From Calliphora vicina (taxonomy: Eukaryota > Arthropoda > Insecta > Diptera > Calliphoridae), in the NCBI RefSeq assembly GCF_958450345.1, contig NC_088780.1:125378226-125442225 (forward strand): DNA of 64,000 nt, read 5' to 3'. Within the stretch, counting starts at the first letter, position 1; the number at the start of each line of letters is the position of its first letter. Under the pieces are notes generated by a model, which saw only the letters and a program-made list of their open reading frames with translations, was not told where the DNA came from and did no database searches. Of the stretch, positions 32,909-45,849 are shown one piece after another. The position numbers were made by a program, and so were the translations under genes.

Positions 32909-34269
32909 ATGAGTAGTGAAAGAAAAGTTAAAGAAACATTGGCCATAAAGTTAAGTGGAAAAAAAATTCCAAAAAGGATAGAAACGAAAGTCGAACAGGC
33001 GGTAAGTTTTTTAGTTTGTAAACTTGTACGTTTGTAAACTTAAAAGTAAAATTTAAAAATAAATAAAAAATGGAATACATTTAATTTAAAGGAAAATAAG
33101 TCGCAATTTTTTAACGAAATTAAAAATAAGGAAAAACCTAATAGAATCCTCCAAAGTAAAGAAAAGGAAGTGCCGGCTAAATTGGAGAAACTTAAAAATA
33201 GATCTTCAACTATTAAACCAGAGCTGACAAAGAATGAATATTTTAAAGAGGCTACAGTGAAACGTAGTACTCGAAATCTTAAAATAGAATGTATGGATGC
33301 TACAAAATCCTCTTTAGAGGTATTAAAAACAAACCCCCTTAAAGCTCCAAAAATCTCCAATAAAACGAAATCTCCACTTAAAGCAGAGGATGAACCATGT
33401 AGTAGCAAAAAAATAAAACAGGAATTGTCAAAGGAAAGATGGGAACCCGCTAATTGGGAAATAATGTTGGAAAATATACGCAAGATGCGATCCAATGACA
33501 AAGCCCCAGTCGACACCATGGGATGTCATAAATGTGCAGACGAAAATGCCGATGAAAAAGTATTTACTTCTTTCATTGTATATACACAAATTTGTGTAAA
33601 TTATTATACCTATGTATAATTATTTCAGACACAACGATTCCATAAACTAGTAGCTCTTATGTTATCCAGTCAAACTAAAGATGAAACCACCTATCATGCC
33701 ATGTTGCGTTTGAGAGAACACAATCTTACACCCGAAGTTATTTGCAATATGAAAGTAAATGTTTTGGAAAATATATTACATCCCGTATCATTTTACAAGG
33801 TATGTTGTCTATGTAAATCAATATGTAGATAAATTAGTCAAATATAACAATTTTATTTTATTAGAATAAAGCTAAGTATTTACAACAAACCGCCAAAATA
33901 CTTGTTGATAAATATAATTCCGATATACCAAATAATGTAAAAGAACTGGTGTCCTTACCGGGTGTTGGTCCCAAAATGGCACACATTTGCATGTCAACGG
34001 CTTGGCATAAAGTGACTGGCATAGGAGTTGATGTGCATGTTCATCGCATTTCTAATCGTATAGGCTGGCTCCCAAAGTCCACGAAAGAACCTGAGCACAC
34101 GCGTTTAGCTCTGGAAGCTTGGTTACCTCAGCATTTATGGAGTGAAGTTAATCATTTGTTAGTAGGTTTTGGCCAGACCATATGTACACCAGTTAAACCC
34201 AAGTGCAGCGAGTGTTTAAATTGTGATATATGTCCATCGGCTATGAATGTCGTTACAAAAAAGAGGTAA
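32909..34269 (+). CDS. Nth1: Endonuclease III homologue NTH1, DNA glycosylase/AP lyase
   Basis: This bifunctional base-excision-repair enzyme removes oxidised pyrimidines in nucleus and mitochondria. Four exons (32909-33001, 33092-33559, 33629-33799, 33865-34269), all in phase 0, encode 378 aa. The N-terminal ~150 residues are Lys-rich and low complexity. The core starts near RFHKLVALMLSSQTKD and has the helix-hairpin-helix LPGVGPKMA with the catalytic Lys, the catalytic Asp in GVDVHVHRI, and a C-terminal 4Fe-4S loop with the family spacing C-x6-C-x2-C-x5-C (CTPVKPKCSECLNCDIC). All key residues are intact. The exon 2 donor (AAA|GTATTT) is weak but phase and homology require it. AATAAA at 34316 is a likely poly(A) signal 47 nt past the stop. 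Confidence 0.95.
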
Positions 34270-34321
34270 CAATGCCTACATGCATATAGTTCAAAGTAAA
34301 ATTCAACAAATCTAAAATAAA

Positions 34322-35318
34322 TTCGTAAATTATTCGTAAAATGCTAAAAACATGAAAACTCAAAAATATTTGTGAAGATTGCAATATTAACGTAAGTACA
34401 CATTCACGTCAATTTGAGATCAGAATTGGCTTTGCTATAAGTTCTATTCACAAAAACGGTAATTCTGCAAAAAAAAAAAAAATAAGAGTCCGACCGAAAC
34501 ATTGTTTTCAGGCCGAAACCTAACCAAACAATTACGCCTAAATTCGAAACCGAAACGATTTGAAATTGAAAAAGTTTGTGATGTAGGTATTTTTTATTTT
34601 CGTTTTGTAAATTATTAAAACTAACATTTTGATGCTTTTGAATTCTTTTGTATTACATTTCATGCCTAAATTCTGCTTAATTATTTACTATTTGTCACGT
34701 GGACCTGATTTTGCGAGAAAATAATATTTATTTGATTGAAATCGAACATTAACATTGTGGACTCCATTAACTTTGTTATTTCATGATGTACTGAAAAGCT
34801 TTTTTGAGGGCGCTGTTTTTACTGGATACATAGACATTTTACTATAAAATATAAGTTTTTCATATTCAAAAATTGTTTCTCTTTTAAAATTTCACCATCT
34901 TTATTTTTACTTTAAAAAAGTTTCAGTTTCGGTACTGGTATTAGCCCGATCAGTTTTAAAAAACTCAAATAAATTTCGAACTAGATTGAATTTTGAAAAA
35001 CCTTTATGTGAATTTATATGAGGCTTATAACGTATTAATTTAAACTAATTAAATTTAAAAAAAACTTAAAATTTTTGCTAAAATTGCAAAAGTTCGAATA
35101 ATTTTGGACTTACACTAAAACTATTAAACAGCATTGAAAGCGCCATACAGATACCTTTAACATGCTACCAATATTTCATATGCTTAGTTTGGGAAAAATA
35201 ACCTTAAAAATGTACCTTTTTATCATCAAATCCTGACGTCAGGACAAACATTTTGAGAAATGGTAACATCGGCACATTTTTTTTCCTCCATACAAACGAA
35301 GCCACTTTATTGTATAGT
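34322..35318. other. Intergenic DNA, nothing recognised
   Basis: AT-rich DNA downstream of Nth1 with no convincing ORF or terminal repeat. Confidence 0.5.
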
Positions 35319-36604
35319 ATATGGGCAATTCCACGAGAATCGCTAACACGACTGAAAACACAAAAACCGTTGAAACTTTTTTTCAAGATGATTTGAATAG
35401 AAGAAAATAATAAAATGTTACTATGTGAAAGTATTTAGATCATATTTAGATCATATTACTATTATTTAAAAAATAATAGTTTAAACTGATTATATATAAT
35501 TTTTTAATGTTTTAGGTATATTTTAGGCAAAAATTTCGGCGAAAACTAGGCTCCCAATTAGCTTATAGTATGAAATGAACTTCAATTTTTCATTAACTTT
35601 TTTTGGAATACTCTCTCTTTCGTGCTCAATCCGCTGTTAAAGCTCGTACAAATTGGTAGGAGTTAATCGGTATTGTTTCAACCGCCAATTCATGATTCAC
35701 TAAAAATTCTCAATAGGATTGAACTAAAGACATTGAGCTGATAACTGCATTAATAAGAAATTTTTCTAGGAACACCATTCTTTACGATTTTTGACGTGTG
35801 CATTGGGTCACTATCCTATTGAAAAATTACTTCTTCTGCAGGATTTCCTCTTTTATATACAAAAACGTGATGATGAGACTACAAAATCAGTATGGTGAGT
35901 CTGCAAAATACGCAGATGGTTTTCTTTTCCCATTATTTCATTGATTCTTTGCATTGGTCCAAGGTGAAACATGGTGTATTCCAAAAAAAGTTAATGAAAA
36001 ATTTATAGAAAATATGCCAGTGCGTGTAAAATTTTATTTATGTAATAAAGGATTTTGAAAATTTTTTTAAAAAATGCAATTCGTCCCTAATGTTATTGTG
36101 GGGTACAAAATTGAGTACATGCGAGTTATTTTAGTTTTGTCTGTTTTTTTATTTAGAGCTGGATGTTTTTTGTTTTGAATTGTAATTCATTTTGTTACAT
36201 ATTAAACATAAAATAAAAGACAGAAAAAATTGTATATTGTTTTATTATAAGATAAAAATCTGTCACGTACGGTATGTCACGTACGATATTAAATTTTATT
36301 TATTATAAAATCATCCAAAGATTGTTTTTATTTAAATATGACGGATTGTAAAGGAAAAATATTTCGTTTACGCCTCTCACGATTCGAATATTTTCTCATA
36401 TTTCTACATGAACCTCAAAATGAGTTCCGTTTATGTCACGTACAACAACAGTATTTCGAATGAACTTTTTATTATTTTGAAATATAGTACCCTCTGAATG
36501 GAACATAAAGACCAAATTATTTTTCAGATACTCTTATTTTTGCAAAATCTATTCCACTCTATAGCGTACAAATGTCACGTACGATGATATGGAATTGCCC
36601 ATAT
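35319..36604. mobile_element. Candidate TIR element with TGTCACGTAC repeats
   Basis: The 15-bp end ATATGGGCAATTCCA at 35319-35333 recurs inverted at 36590-36604. The right half has four copies of TGTCACGTAC (36261, 36275, 36433, 36573). The interior holds a broken Tc1-type transposase relic. The superfamily is unclear and no target-site duplication was found. Confidence 0.5.
35600..36015 (-). pseudogene. Tc1-like transposase relic with inverted end
   Basis: On the minus strand (35600-35880) broken frames read FQxDSDPMHTSKIVKNGV, matching the Tc1 QQDNDPKHTSK block, then FNPIENF, the core of the SPDLNPIE motif. The segment GTATTCCAAAAAAAGTTAAT is present both on the minus strand (~35600) and on the plus strand at 35977-36005, so the 3' coding end is duplicated in inverse orientation. 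Multiple stops make it inactive. Confidence 0.65.
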
Positions 36605-38218
36605 GCTAGTATTGTGTTCGGTTTTAAAATTCATCGATTTCTTGTAAACTTTGGATGGCAGCCATTTTATAACTTTTGAATTTCATGACATTTTTCATGG
36701 TTCGTGCTGAAAATGTTAGTCAATTTTAACAAAGCTAACGTGACGCTCTATGAACTGAAAGGTTGCATTTAAAAACCATCATAATTTTCTCGTAATAGAT
36801 TTTATTAATGACCCAGAAAAAAATATTTGTTGTACGCTATCATCTTTATTCTATTAACTGTAATATTAATTGTAAAAATGCTGGTTTTAAAAATTATTAG
36901 TTTATTAAAACAAAATCCGAATAGTATTTTATTTGAAATACAAATATTGATGAATATTTATTATTATAATAAAATGGCACTTAAAAATATAATTAATACA
37001 TGATAAATATATGTATGTATGTTTTTTTATACATATGTATATAGTAAATGAACATTTCTAATAACTATTTTTTTTGTTGATAAAATACAAACCAATACAC
37101 ATTTCTTATATATTTTGCAAACATATCGTGGCAGCTACTACAAAAAGAGCTATGTGTTTTGTTAACAACGTTTAAGTAGAGCTAATAAACAGCTAATAAT
37201 ATATTTTTAAATAATTTGTAAACCTATAAATTTACACGAAGAATTGTTGGCGTGTAAAGGGACGATTAATAAGGCTTTTAAATGGTCGAATACGTATTTT
37301 TTCTTTAAAATTACTTTTACATAGATCTTTTTGAAGGCGCTGCGATAATATGTATTTTTAAATAAACCGAAATTATTAAATATTAACTACACTTTTAAGT
37401 ATTCACTCTTATTTCTATACAATTTTTAAAGACAACAAATAGAAAATTCCTTTCAAAATATACATAAAATCGATATTTTATTATTTCATCAATATTTGAT
37501 AATAGTGAAGTGTATTTTAGTAAATATTTTTATATGATAATAACTTTAATGTTAAAATTGGTAAAAATGTAAACCTTTATAAATTTAACAGCATATGAAT
37601 GACTTTCTACTTTTTAAGAAATATCATTTAAAATACGAAATTAACTATTACTATTTTTAATATATTCGATACGATAACGATAAACTACACTACACATCAA
37701 TTAAACTGGCCTTAGTTTCAAATATTTTGATTACGTTACATTTAGTTTAATTTTTATATTAAGAACAGAGTAAAACAGCAATACTTTTTCTCAAAGTAGT
37801 TTTATTTAAATGTTAAATACTTTGACACAGAGACAATTTATTTTAGTCAATATTTTTGTAAAATATTTATGATTTAAAGAATTTATAACTTTTTTTAAAT
37901 GAAAATAATGAACAAAATTAGTTACATTTTAAATATAGAAAGAATTATTAAAGTTGAGTTAAACACAAATTACAGAAAATATAAATATTAATAACATTCC
38001 AATTTATTTTTAAATGTTAATAACTACATAATCACTTTCAATCAACACATTTGTTTGATTCTTTTAAATTGTATTTTTTTTTTACTTAATTTCGTTGCAT
38101 TTCTCGTAAATTATATTATTGTTCGCTTTTAAAAGTGTGATATTCGTATATTTCCTCGTCCTTGATTCAGTTTTTTGCGTTTTTTTATGGTTTTAGTTTT
38201 GGGATTTGGATTTTTAAA
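36605..38218. other. Intergenic DNA, nothing recognised
   Basis: AT-rich with TATG tracts near 37010-37035. It probably contains the 3' UTR and poly(A) site of the minus-strand gene ending at 38219; I see no coding potential. Confidence 0.5.
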
Positions 38219-41200
38219 CTATAAATCCGTTATGGGACCAGCTACACTTAATTTAACTGGCGAATATTCTGCCGATGTTGATGTTGCCGTAGTAGAATTA
38301 TTTGTGCCACTATATTGATGTTTTTGTTGTTGATGATGATTACTATACTGTTGTTGTTGTTGTTTTGTCAATTTATGATTATGTTTAGAATTAGCGGTAG
38401 CGGTAGATGCAGCACTTGTAGTGGAACGTTTAGTATTTTTAATTCCCTCACCACCAGCACCACTACCAACACCAGCACTACTACTACTACTACCACCAAC
38501 AAATTTGTTATAATTTCCACCATCACCATTTGATAATTCTTGGTGTTGTTGCTGTTGCAGTCGATTATCAGTGGCCTTGGAGGATGGGGGATGTGATGTA
38601 TTAACTTGCAGAGTTTTAACCAAATTCTCAAGTCTAAAATTGAGATCAAAACAACACAAAAATACAATAATAATTTTTGAATTTATGTGAGTTACATATC
38701 TATGTAATTTTTTTAATGATATTATTCACAGTTACATTTATAATGGTGTCATAAATATGAAAATTAATTAAGTAATTAAACGTTTATAAATTTACATGAG
38801 ACGGTGCACAGTTGGATCGATCGTAAAAAAGTGGTAATAAATCTGAATCTTATAAACTACTGGTCTCATTGCAAAATGATGTATGAACGAATCGTAGAGG
38901 ACATAGACTTGTAAGTAAATTAAAAGTCGAAGTCCTGTTTATTTCACTATCTTATAGTTTAAAAGAAATTTAATTTTAAATATTGAAAGTTTTTCTTCTA
39001 AAAACAGCGTCTTATATCTCATGAATTCGAAAATAACACGTAAACATTTTTTTTGGCAATATATCAATCCGCTTAGTCGTAAAAAATAATCAATGTTTCG
39101 AAATGAGTTTGAAAAATTGCTAAATTTCTACAAAAATGGAGCTTGTAATTGTTTTTAATATTTCTTCAAGATTTTTTTTTTTAAAATAGTTTAATATTTT
39201 TACATAATTTTTTAAAATCGATATAGATAATTACAAAAATTTTATTGACGGGTAACGTTAAAAGCTCGATAACACCTACCGAAAAATAGTATCATTCTCA
39301 GGTATTTTTTTGTCGCACAGTGTTATTTTTCAGGACCAGGATTGAGATTTGAAAAAAAATAATGTACGTTTTATTTTCGAATTTATTAAATATCAGAGGA
39401 TGTTTTTAGTATAATGTTTGGACATCTATTACCAAAGATATTTGCGAAACCCCAAATAATGAAAAAATTTAAATTTAAATATCTTTTTAATTATAAGAGA
39501 TAACTTAGTGAAATAAACGGGAATTTCTTAACCTTCCCACGTGCTTTATTACAAAGTTTTGCTGTACAAATTATCTTAATTTGTATTCTAACAGGGTGGT
39601 AACAAATTTAAATTACTTAAAGTATATGTCCTACTCTGTAATTCGTTCACAAATTATTATGCAATCGGATCAGTAGTTTAGAATATTCAGATCGACCCCA
39701 CTGTGCGGTTATCGGCAGTTCATGATCGCTTCATGGACTTAGTACTACAGCTTGCCCATCGAATATTCAGTAAATTTGGGCGATGAACTATTTTTCTAAA
39801 TTACAAAAATGCGTGATTCGCTTACTTTACAAAAACTATACCACTTTGGGAATGGTTTATTGAAAATGCTTTGGCAGCAGTATAAGTGTTGCCGAAGCAT
39901 AACGGAAGTTCCTGTAAAATTAATTTTTATTGACACCTTTATAAATGGTACTGGATTATTTATTTAGTAAATAATGCGTTTTAATGTAAATGTTAGATTA
40001 AAGTGTTGTAGTGTTAATTAAATGTGAGTCATTTTGCATTGTTGTTGTGTTAATTCTAACTAATACATGATCAAATGTTAGGAAACTAAACATAATTAAT
40101 GGAAAAACAATTAAATTAAGCTAAGGATTTATTATAATATTTGGTTAAATAAAATATTAGGCTAATCTTATTACTGGCGAAAACTTTAATTGGAGAAATA
40201 TAAGGGGTTTAATTGAAATTAAGATATTAATTTTCCAAGCCATTGAAACAATTCATCAATTAAACTATATACTTTTATTAAAGAGGGACTTAAACATCTA
40301 CCATTTCTACCGTTCAGCAAACATTTTATTATGAATCAGTTATTCATAGAAAATCTATCTCTTTTTATATTAGGTAACATGATTTTTCTGTGACTGAATT
40401 TTTGTTATGAATGTGAAATTGCTTATAAGTATGCAATTTAAATTCTAATTTAGAGAATTTACGATTTAGAAGTATTACTCGTATTAAAACGAAATATAAA
40501 CAATATATGTATATCTGACCTCACAACTTTAATATATCTAGGAGGGGAGAGCGCAGTTGGTTTTTACGCCATTGCTGAGAACAGTCAAATGAAGATTTTT
40601 GCTAATCTTCCGTTCACTATCTTCACTTTATTAACAGACATTGTGTATACATAAAATTGGACACATTTCTTTTTATCTTACTATTTTCCAATATCTTGTT
40701 TACTTTTTGTATTGCAAATTTTCAATGATAATAAAAATAGTAAATGCTATAAACGAACAAACCAAATGCGTACATTTTCAAAACTCAAGAGCCCCTCTAC
40801 ATATTTTATAATAATTTAAATCTAAGTATGTTTGTATGTATGTACATTTTAAAATTCCTGTTGTGGCTAATAAAAGTTTGTTTTTCTTTGTAAAAATAAT
40901 GCATATGTTTAAAATATTGAAAAATAAAAACAAAATAAATGTTTGTATAATTAAACCCACGCTATAATACGTTCGTCCGCATCTTTGCGAGCGGCCACAG
41001 CTTCCTTAAGTTCTCTTCTTAAATCTTGTGGTGTTATGGTGGCAACGGCTGCACTATCCACATTATCACCCTCTTCCGATGACATTTTCTTAATAGATTT
41101 ATCTTTTTTTCGCTTAATCTCATCAGCCGGAGATGAGACTAAAGCAAAATTTGGTGGGGACATAATAGGACCAACCTTATTCGTAGTATTACCACCATTA

Positions 41201-44200
41201 ATGCTGCCACCATCGGAACTAGAAAATGAATTGCGCAGATCTGAAGGAGGTCTTTGCTGGGCCGTCACCGAAGCAATATCGGCCGTCGAAGTAGTGGAGG
41301 GCGTTTCTACTATGTGTAGAGGTTCTTCTTCCTGTTCATCTAATGAGGATGTGGCTGGCTGATGATGTATGGTACCATAATGTAGATTCATAGGGGTCTG
41401 TTGTGTGCGGCGAGAGTGGGGAAAAGATTTGCGTGTTCTCAAAGTTTCATTTTCATAAATAATGTCGGGTACACTGCGATTGTTATAAAGAGCGGCTAAC
41501 ATTTGGCGCATGTATTTATTTTCAGCCTCTAAATGATTAAGACGTTTGTTGGTTTCTTTTCGATCCACACGTAAATGATGGACTTGTGACTGAAATACAA
41601 TAAAAAATAAATTATGAATATTTTGTATTTAATTTCCATATTTAATAAATTAAGTTACCTTTAATTCTTCTATATCGCGCATCATGCGTAAATTTGATTC
41701 ATTCATTGACCATTGTCTTTCCTCCACCATGGCCTTAACACGATTCAATAGAGCATCTTCTCTTACCCGTGCCGCATCTTTAACCTCACGCACAACATCG
41801 GTCATCATACCGGGTGTATAGGCACCTATAAATAAAAATCATTGACATACAATATTAATTTGCGACGATTTAAACTAAAATAGCGGCCCTTTTGTATCGA
41901 AACGCACCTGAATGATATGATGGCGCTGGACTTTGTGTACCAAATGCACTGCCAAACACCATCGGTTGACTATGGGTACTTAATCCACTTATGCTATCTC
42001 TACGGTGCCTCATACCCAAATTGGGAGCGTGCTTTAAAACTTCAATACAAACTAAAAGTTGAAACACCAACAGAAAATATGGTACAGGAAAAAAGGACAA
42101 TACAAAAAATAAAAGACAAAAATAAAAATGTAAAATTAACAAAATACAACAATAATTTTCAAATTACAGTTACAATTATACATACATTGGCAAATTGGCA
42201 AAGTAGATAGAAAGTAAAGATTAGTTAGATAGTTAGAAAGAGAAAAGAGTGATATTTTTTACATACATACATATATAAATAGATTAAAAGGAGATAATAT
42301 TAGATTTACAATTAAACAATAATACAAATAAATCTTTATGTATGTGATAAATGTACATATGTATGTACAAGGATAAAAATAAATTGTGATGATATTAAAA
42401 AAGATAAAAATACGAGGCGTGATATTCAAAACAAAATAAATACAATTGTGATAAGCTATTGCTTTCCTAATAAATTATCCTTAATAAACTGAACTACATT
42501 TTAAAGTATACCTATTTATTTTAATATTAATCGATTTCCATAAATGAAATCGATTTTGAAAATGTTGAAGATTTTAAATGTTATAAAAGTTAACACAGAT
42601 TTGTTCCTGTATAGAATTATTTCAACTCTATTGTTCAATTTACAACTGACGTTGTACAGTCGTATGAGTTATAAGTTGTCTGAATTTACAATAGTTGTTG
42701 ATAATTTCTATATAAATGTTTTGTACAACATCAAGGCGAATTTATATACCAGGTGGTGTCGGTGGCGAATTCAGGCAAATACGAGCGAATTCATAAAATT
42801 ATACATTTTCAAATAATCTTTTGCAAAAACTTCAGAGTCTGTGAATATTTTCATAATTGAATATATGGCGAATGGGTCTTATAAAGTCCAGTAAACAAAA
42901 TTTTCAAAAAATTACACACGTCTTCGCAGGCATTAATACAATATGGAGTTTGAATGCGTCCTTGTTGCAAATAATAAAAAATTTAACACAAATTTAAAGA
43001 TATAATTTGAGAACTAGAGCAATTGTAAAGGATGTGTGGAAGGTACCAAGGATTTGTATGTGTATGAATCCATTATTGTTTACTGGTTCAACCTATTTAG
43101 TTAATTTTTGTAATAATATTCCTACCAATTCTTTTTTTTTTTTTAACTAATTTTACTCATTTTCAATACCAAACAAATATTTGCGATCAATATACAATTT
43201 TTGATTTAGCCGTAAAAATTTTCTCAATATCTGGTTATCGTTTTTCGTAACGATAAACCTCCAATTAACATTTTTTTGTATGAGAACTGTCAGTTTATCG
43301 TCGCGATAAAAAATAACCAGAGATTGAGAAGATGGGGGTGGAAATATCTAAATTTAGCCACAAAATGGCTAAATTGGCAACACAGTGGCAACATCGACAG
43401 CTTTTTTAAAAACTAAGATGACGTTAAACATGTCGAATTCGTCTCAAAATCGTTGGAATAATGCTAAAAAGGAATATTTATGAATGAAAACAAGTCTGAC
43501 AACATTGATGGCTCAATACATACACACAGCCTCAATAGTGAGTAAACACCCGTGAAAATTTTGATTTTTTAGGATCATGAAAATCATTATAGTCCGACTT
43601 AAATCTTTTTTTTCACAACCGAATTTATTATTCAACTCAATTTCCAACAAACATAAAAATTAAAATTTTAATCGATGAATAAATTTTAGGATTTTCAATA
43701 ATTTTTGGTGTATACTCACTTTTGAGGCTCACTGTATGTAACAGAAATCCTTCAGTCATTAGAAATGATGAATTCAATTGTTTTGCTTTTATACAGTGAA
43801 ATAGATTACAATTTAATTTCATAATTTATTAATTATGATGTAATCAAATCGCATTTTAAAAATATCTAAAAGCCCTCATAGTTTCTATAAAAATAAGAGA
43901 AAATATGTTGTGTATAAACGATTGTCTACTACTGTATTGGTAGTTTGAAAAGGATAGAAAAGAACAGGCATTCAAAATCTTTTGAATTGAACTTATATAA
44001 AAATATAAAAGGAGGTACATATATGTATGAATAAGAAATATTTTTCCAGAGAGATTATCAAGTTTAAAGACCTACTGATTAAGAGGAAACATTGACAAAA
44101 TGCACCAAGTGACCGTATTTATAAACAATACGCCAACTATTTCTGGGTCGAAAATAAAGTAAACATTTTTATGTTACTGAACAAATCTATTTTCTATATC

Positions 44201-45427
44201 TATAAGAAATGTTTGCTTTAAGTACTTCTGAATTCTTAACTTTAACAAAAACAACATTTATATGTATCTTATTATAATCACACTCATTTACTTATAATAC
44301 ATATTTTTGTAGTTACCTCCACCCCCTATGATCTTACCTTTAGCTTCATGTAAATCCCGACATATTTTTGTATTCGTTTCATGTAACAATTGTATTTGTT
44401 CCATTAATATATTAAAGAATTTATTATTTTGATCCACGTCATTGGGTAAATTATTACGACGATCTGGTGTATTTTGTCCACTCAATTTTGAATCATTGTC
44501 CGAGGGATTCAACAAACAAGGATCACTGAATCGAAAACTATAAGCAGAAAAAATAGTTTCATTATATTTAATTTAAAGAATTGAAATTGTAAAATTACCC
44601 TCTACTAATATTGGGATTACTACCACTGCCATCTAAAACATCAGTTGAATTGTTTTCATGCTCGGACGAAGTACCGCCACTGCCGCCCATAATATTGACC
44701 ATGGGTGGTAAACTGGCAAAATCTTGTGAGCCATCATTTTGTGGATAATAGCCACCACCAACGGGTGGAAACATCATGGAATAGCGATGGTTAAAGGAAT
44801 TTGAAGAATTTTTCATAAAATTTGGCATGTTCTGGAAAATAAATTGTTTTGTTGAAATTATACATATGTATGTATGTATTTGTTTATATTAAAGTTGAAT
44901 ACCGATTGTACTTACTCTTTGAAAACCTTGACTGAAGGGAATATTATTAAAACTATTGTTATTTGGCATGTTGTTGCTACCATTGTTCATGGGATTTGTT
45001 CTCATTGCAAACTGCTGTTGCTGTTGTTGCGACTGTTGGTGTTGATTTAAATTGGCCATATTAAAAAGAACTGGAGGTTGCTGTTGCTGGTGCTGCTGTT
45101 GTTGTTGTTGTGATGGTGGTGGTATTGAAAACATATTTTTATGATTCAAATTATTAACAGACATTGCTGCGACTGCTGCTGCAGAGTTGGCTGCATTTGA
45201 TGTCATCATATTGTTGTTAGTAGTGGGATTATAGTCGAGAAATTCCGATGAAGATGATAATTGTGTTGTTGAGGCATCCTTCAAACATGTTTCCAGCCAG
45301 GCATCCAAATGATCTTTTGTATAGCCGCTATTACCACCTCCAATTGCTGGTATTGTTGTTGGTATTGCTGTTGCTGCAGTATTGCGTGATTTTAGTTTTT
45401 TACGTTTTCCCACTTCACTGATTGTTG
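38219..45427 (-). CDS. Q/N/S-rich coiled-coil protein, unrecognised (5' end uncertain)
   Basis: Seven exons in consistent phase: 45427-44916, 44831-44599, 44537-44338, 42051-41908, 41825-41659, 41589-~40961, 38633-38219, about 766 codons ending in a stop at 38219. Order: a basic stretch (GKRKKLKSRN), a conserved-looking motif DHLDAWLETCLKDAS, polyglutamine and polyasparagine tracts (~aa 100-165), and an amphipathic segment KFFNILMEQIQLLHETNTKI (~aa 290). Then come a Ser-rich linker (RHRRDSISGLSTHSQP) and a long coiled coil (~aa 365-450: MMTDVVREVKDAARVREDAL..., KRLNHLEAENKYMRQMLAAL). A second coil crosses the 2.3-kb last intron (DERIIALENLVKTLQ), before a Ser/Gly/Gln-rich tail. The exon 6 donor (GC|GTGGGT) is chosen by phase. 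A first coding exon may be MVFDDDEA at about 45826, but its donor is poor. It resembles an adaptor or scaffold; I could not identify a family. Confidence 0.7.
42733..42755. repeat. Third copy of the AAGGCGAATT...AGGTGG motif
   Basis: AAGGCGAATTTATATACCAG then GTGG resembles the inverted-repeat arms in the TAF1/Spc25 intergenic region; here it is alone, in an intron. Confidence 0.55.
43226..43335. mobile_element. Fold-back MITE in an intron
   Basis: CTCAATATCTGGTTATCG... on the left pairs with ...GATAAAAAATAACCAGAGATTGAG on the right; both arms also contain complementary GTTTATCG blocks. It lies in the 2.3-kb intron between exons 3 and 4 of the Q-rich gene, followed by TTAGCCA/TGGCTAAA motifs like those of the hAT element at 4034. 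Confidence 0.7.
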
Positions 45428-45849
45428 CTAAAATTTCAAAATGAAGCAAACCAACAAAATAAAAGGAAAAATTAACAATAGTAATTAAATATATATTTAA
45501 GTTGTTTTAATTAACATGTAATAAATTAACGAAATAATTATAAGTTTTGAATTTTATTCGTTTGTACGAGTATTTATTATTGAAATTGACCTTGATCATT
45601 TTAATATCCGCTCCACTTGTTGTTATTGTTATTATTGCTGCTAATGTTCGCACAAAGTGTTTTTGTAATTTAAAGATTTTATTTTGGATTCAATACAAAC
45701 TACATACATACATATGTATGTATTTAATTTAATTTATTTACTTATTTGTTTTGTGCTGCAGTTCGCTGGCTGTGTTGCTTGTTGTTTTTAATTTGTTGCA
45801 CTGGCCTCATCATCATCAAATACCATTTTTAGTTCGATTTATGTCTATT

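Noticed and set aside
38315..38533. Plus-strand Thr-rich frame
   Set aside because: Antisense shadow of the Gln/Ser-rich last exon of the minus-strand gene.
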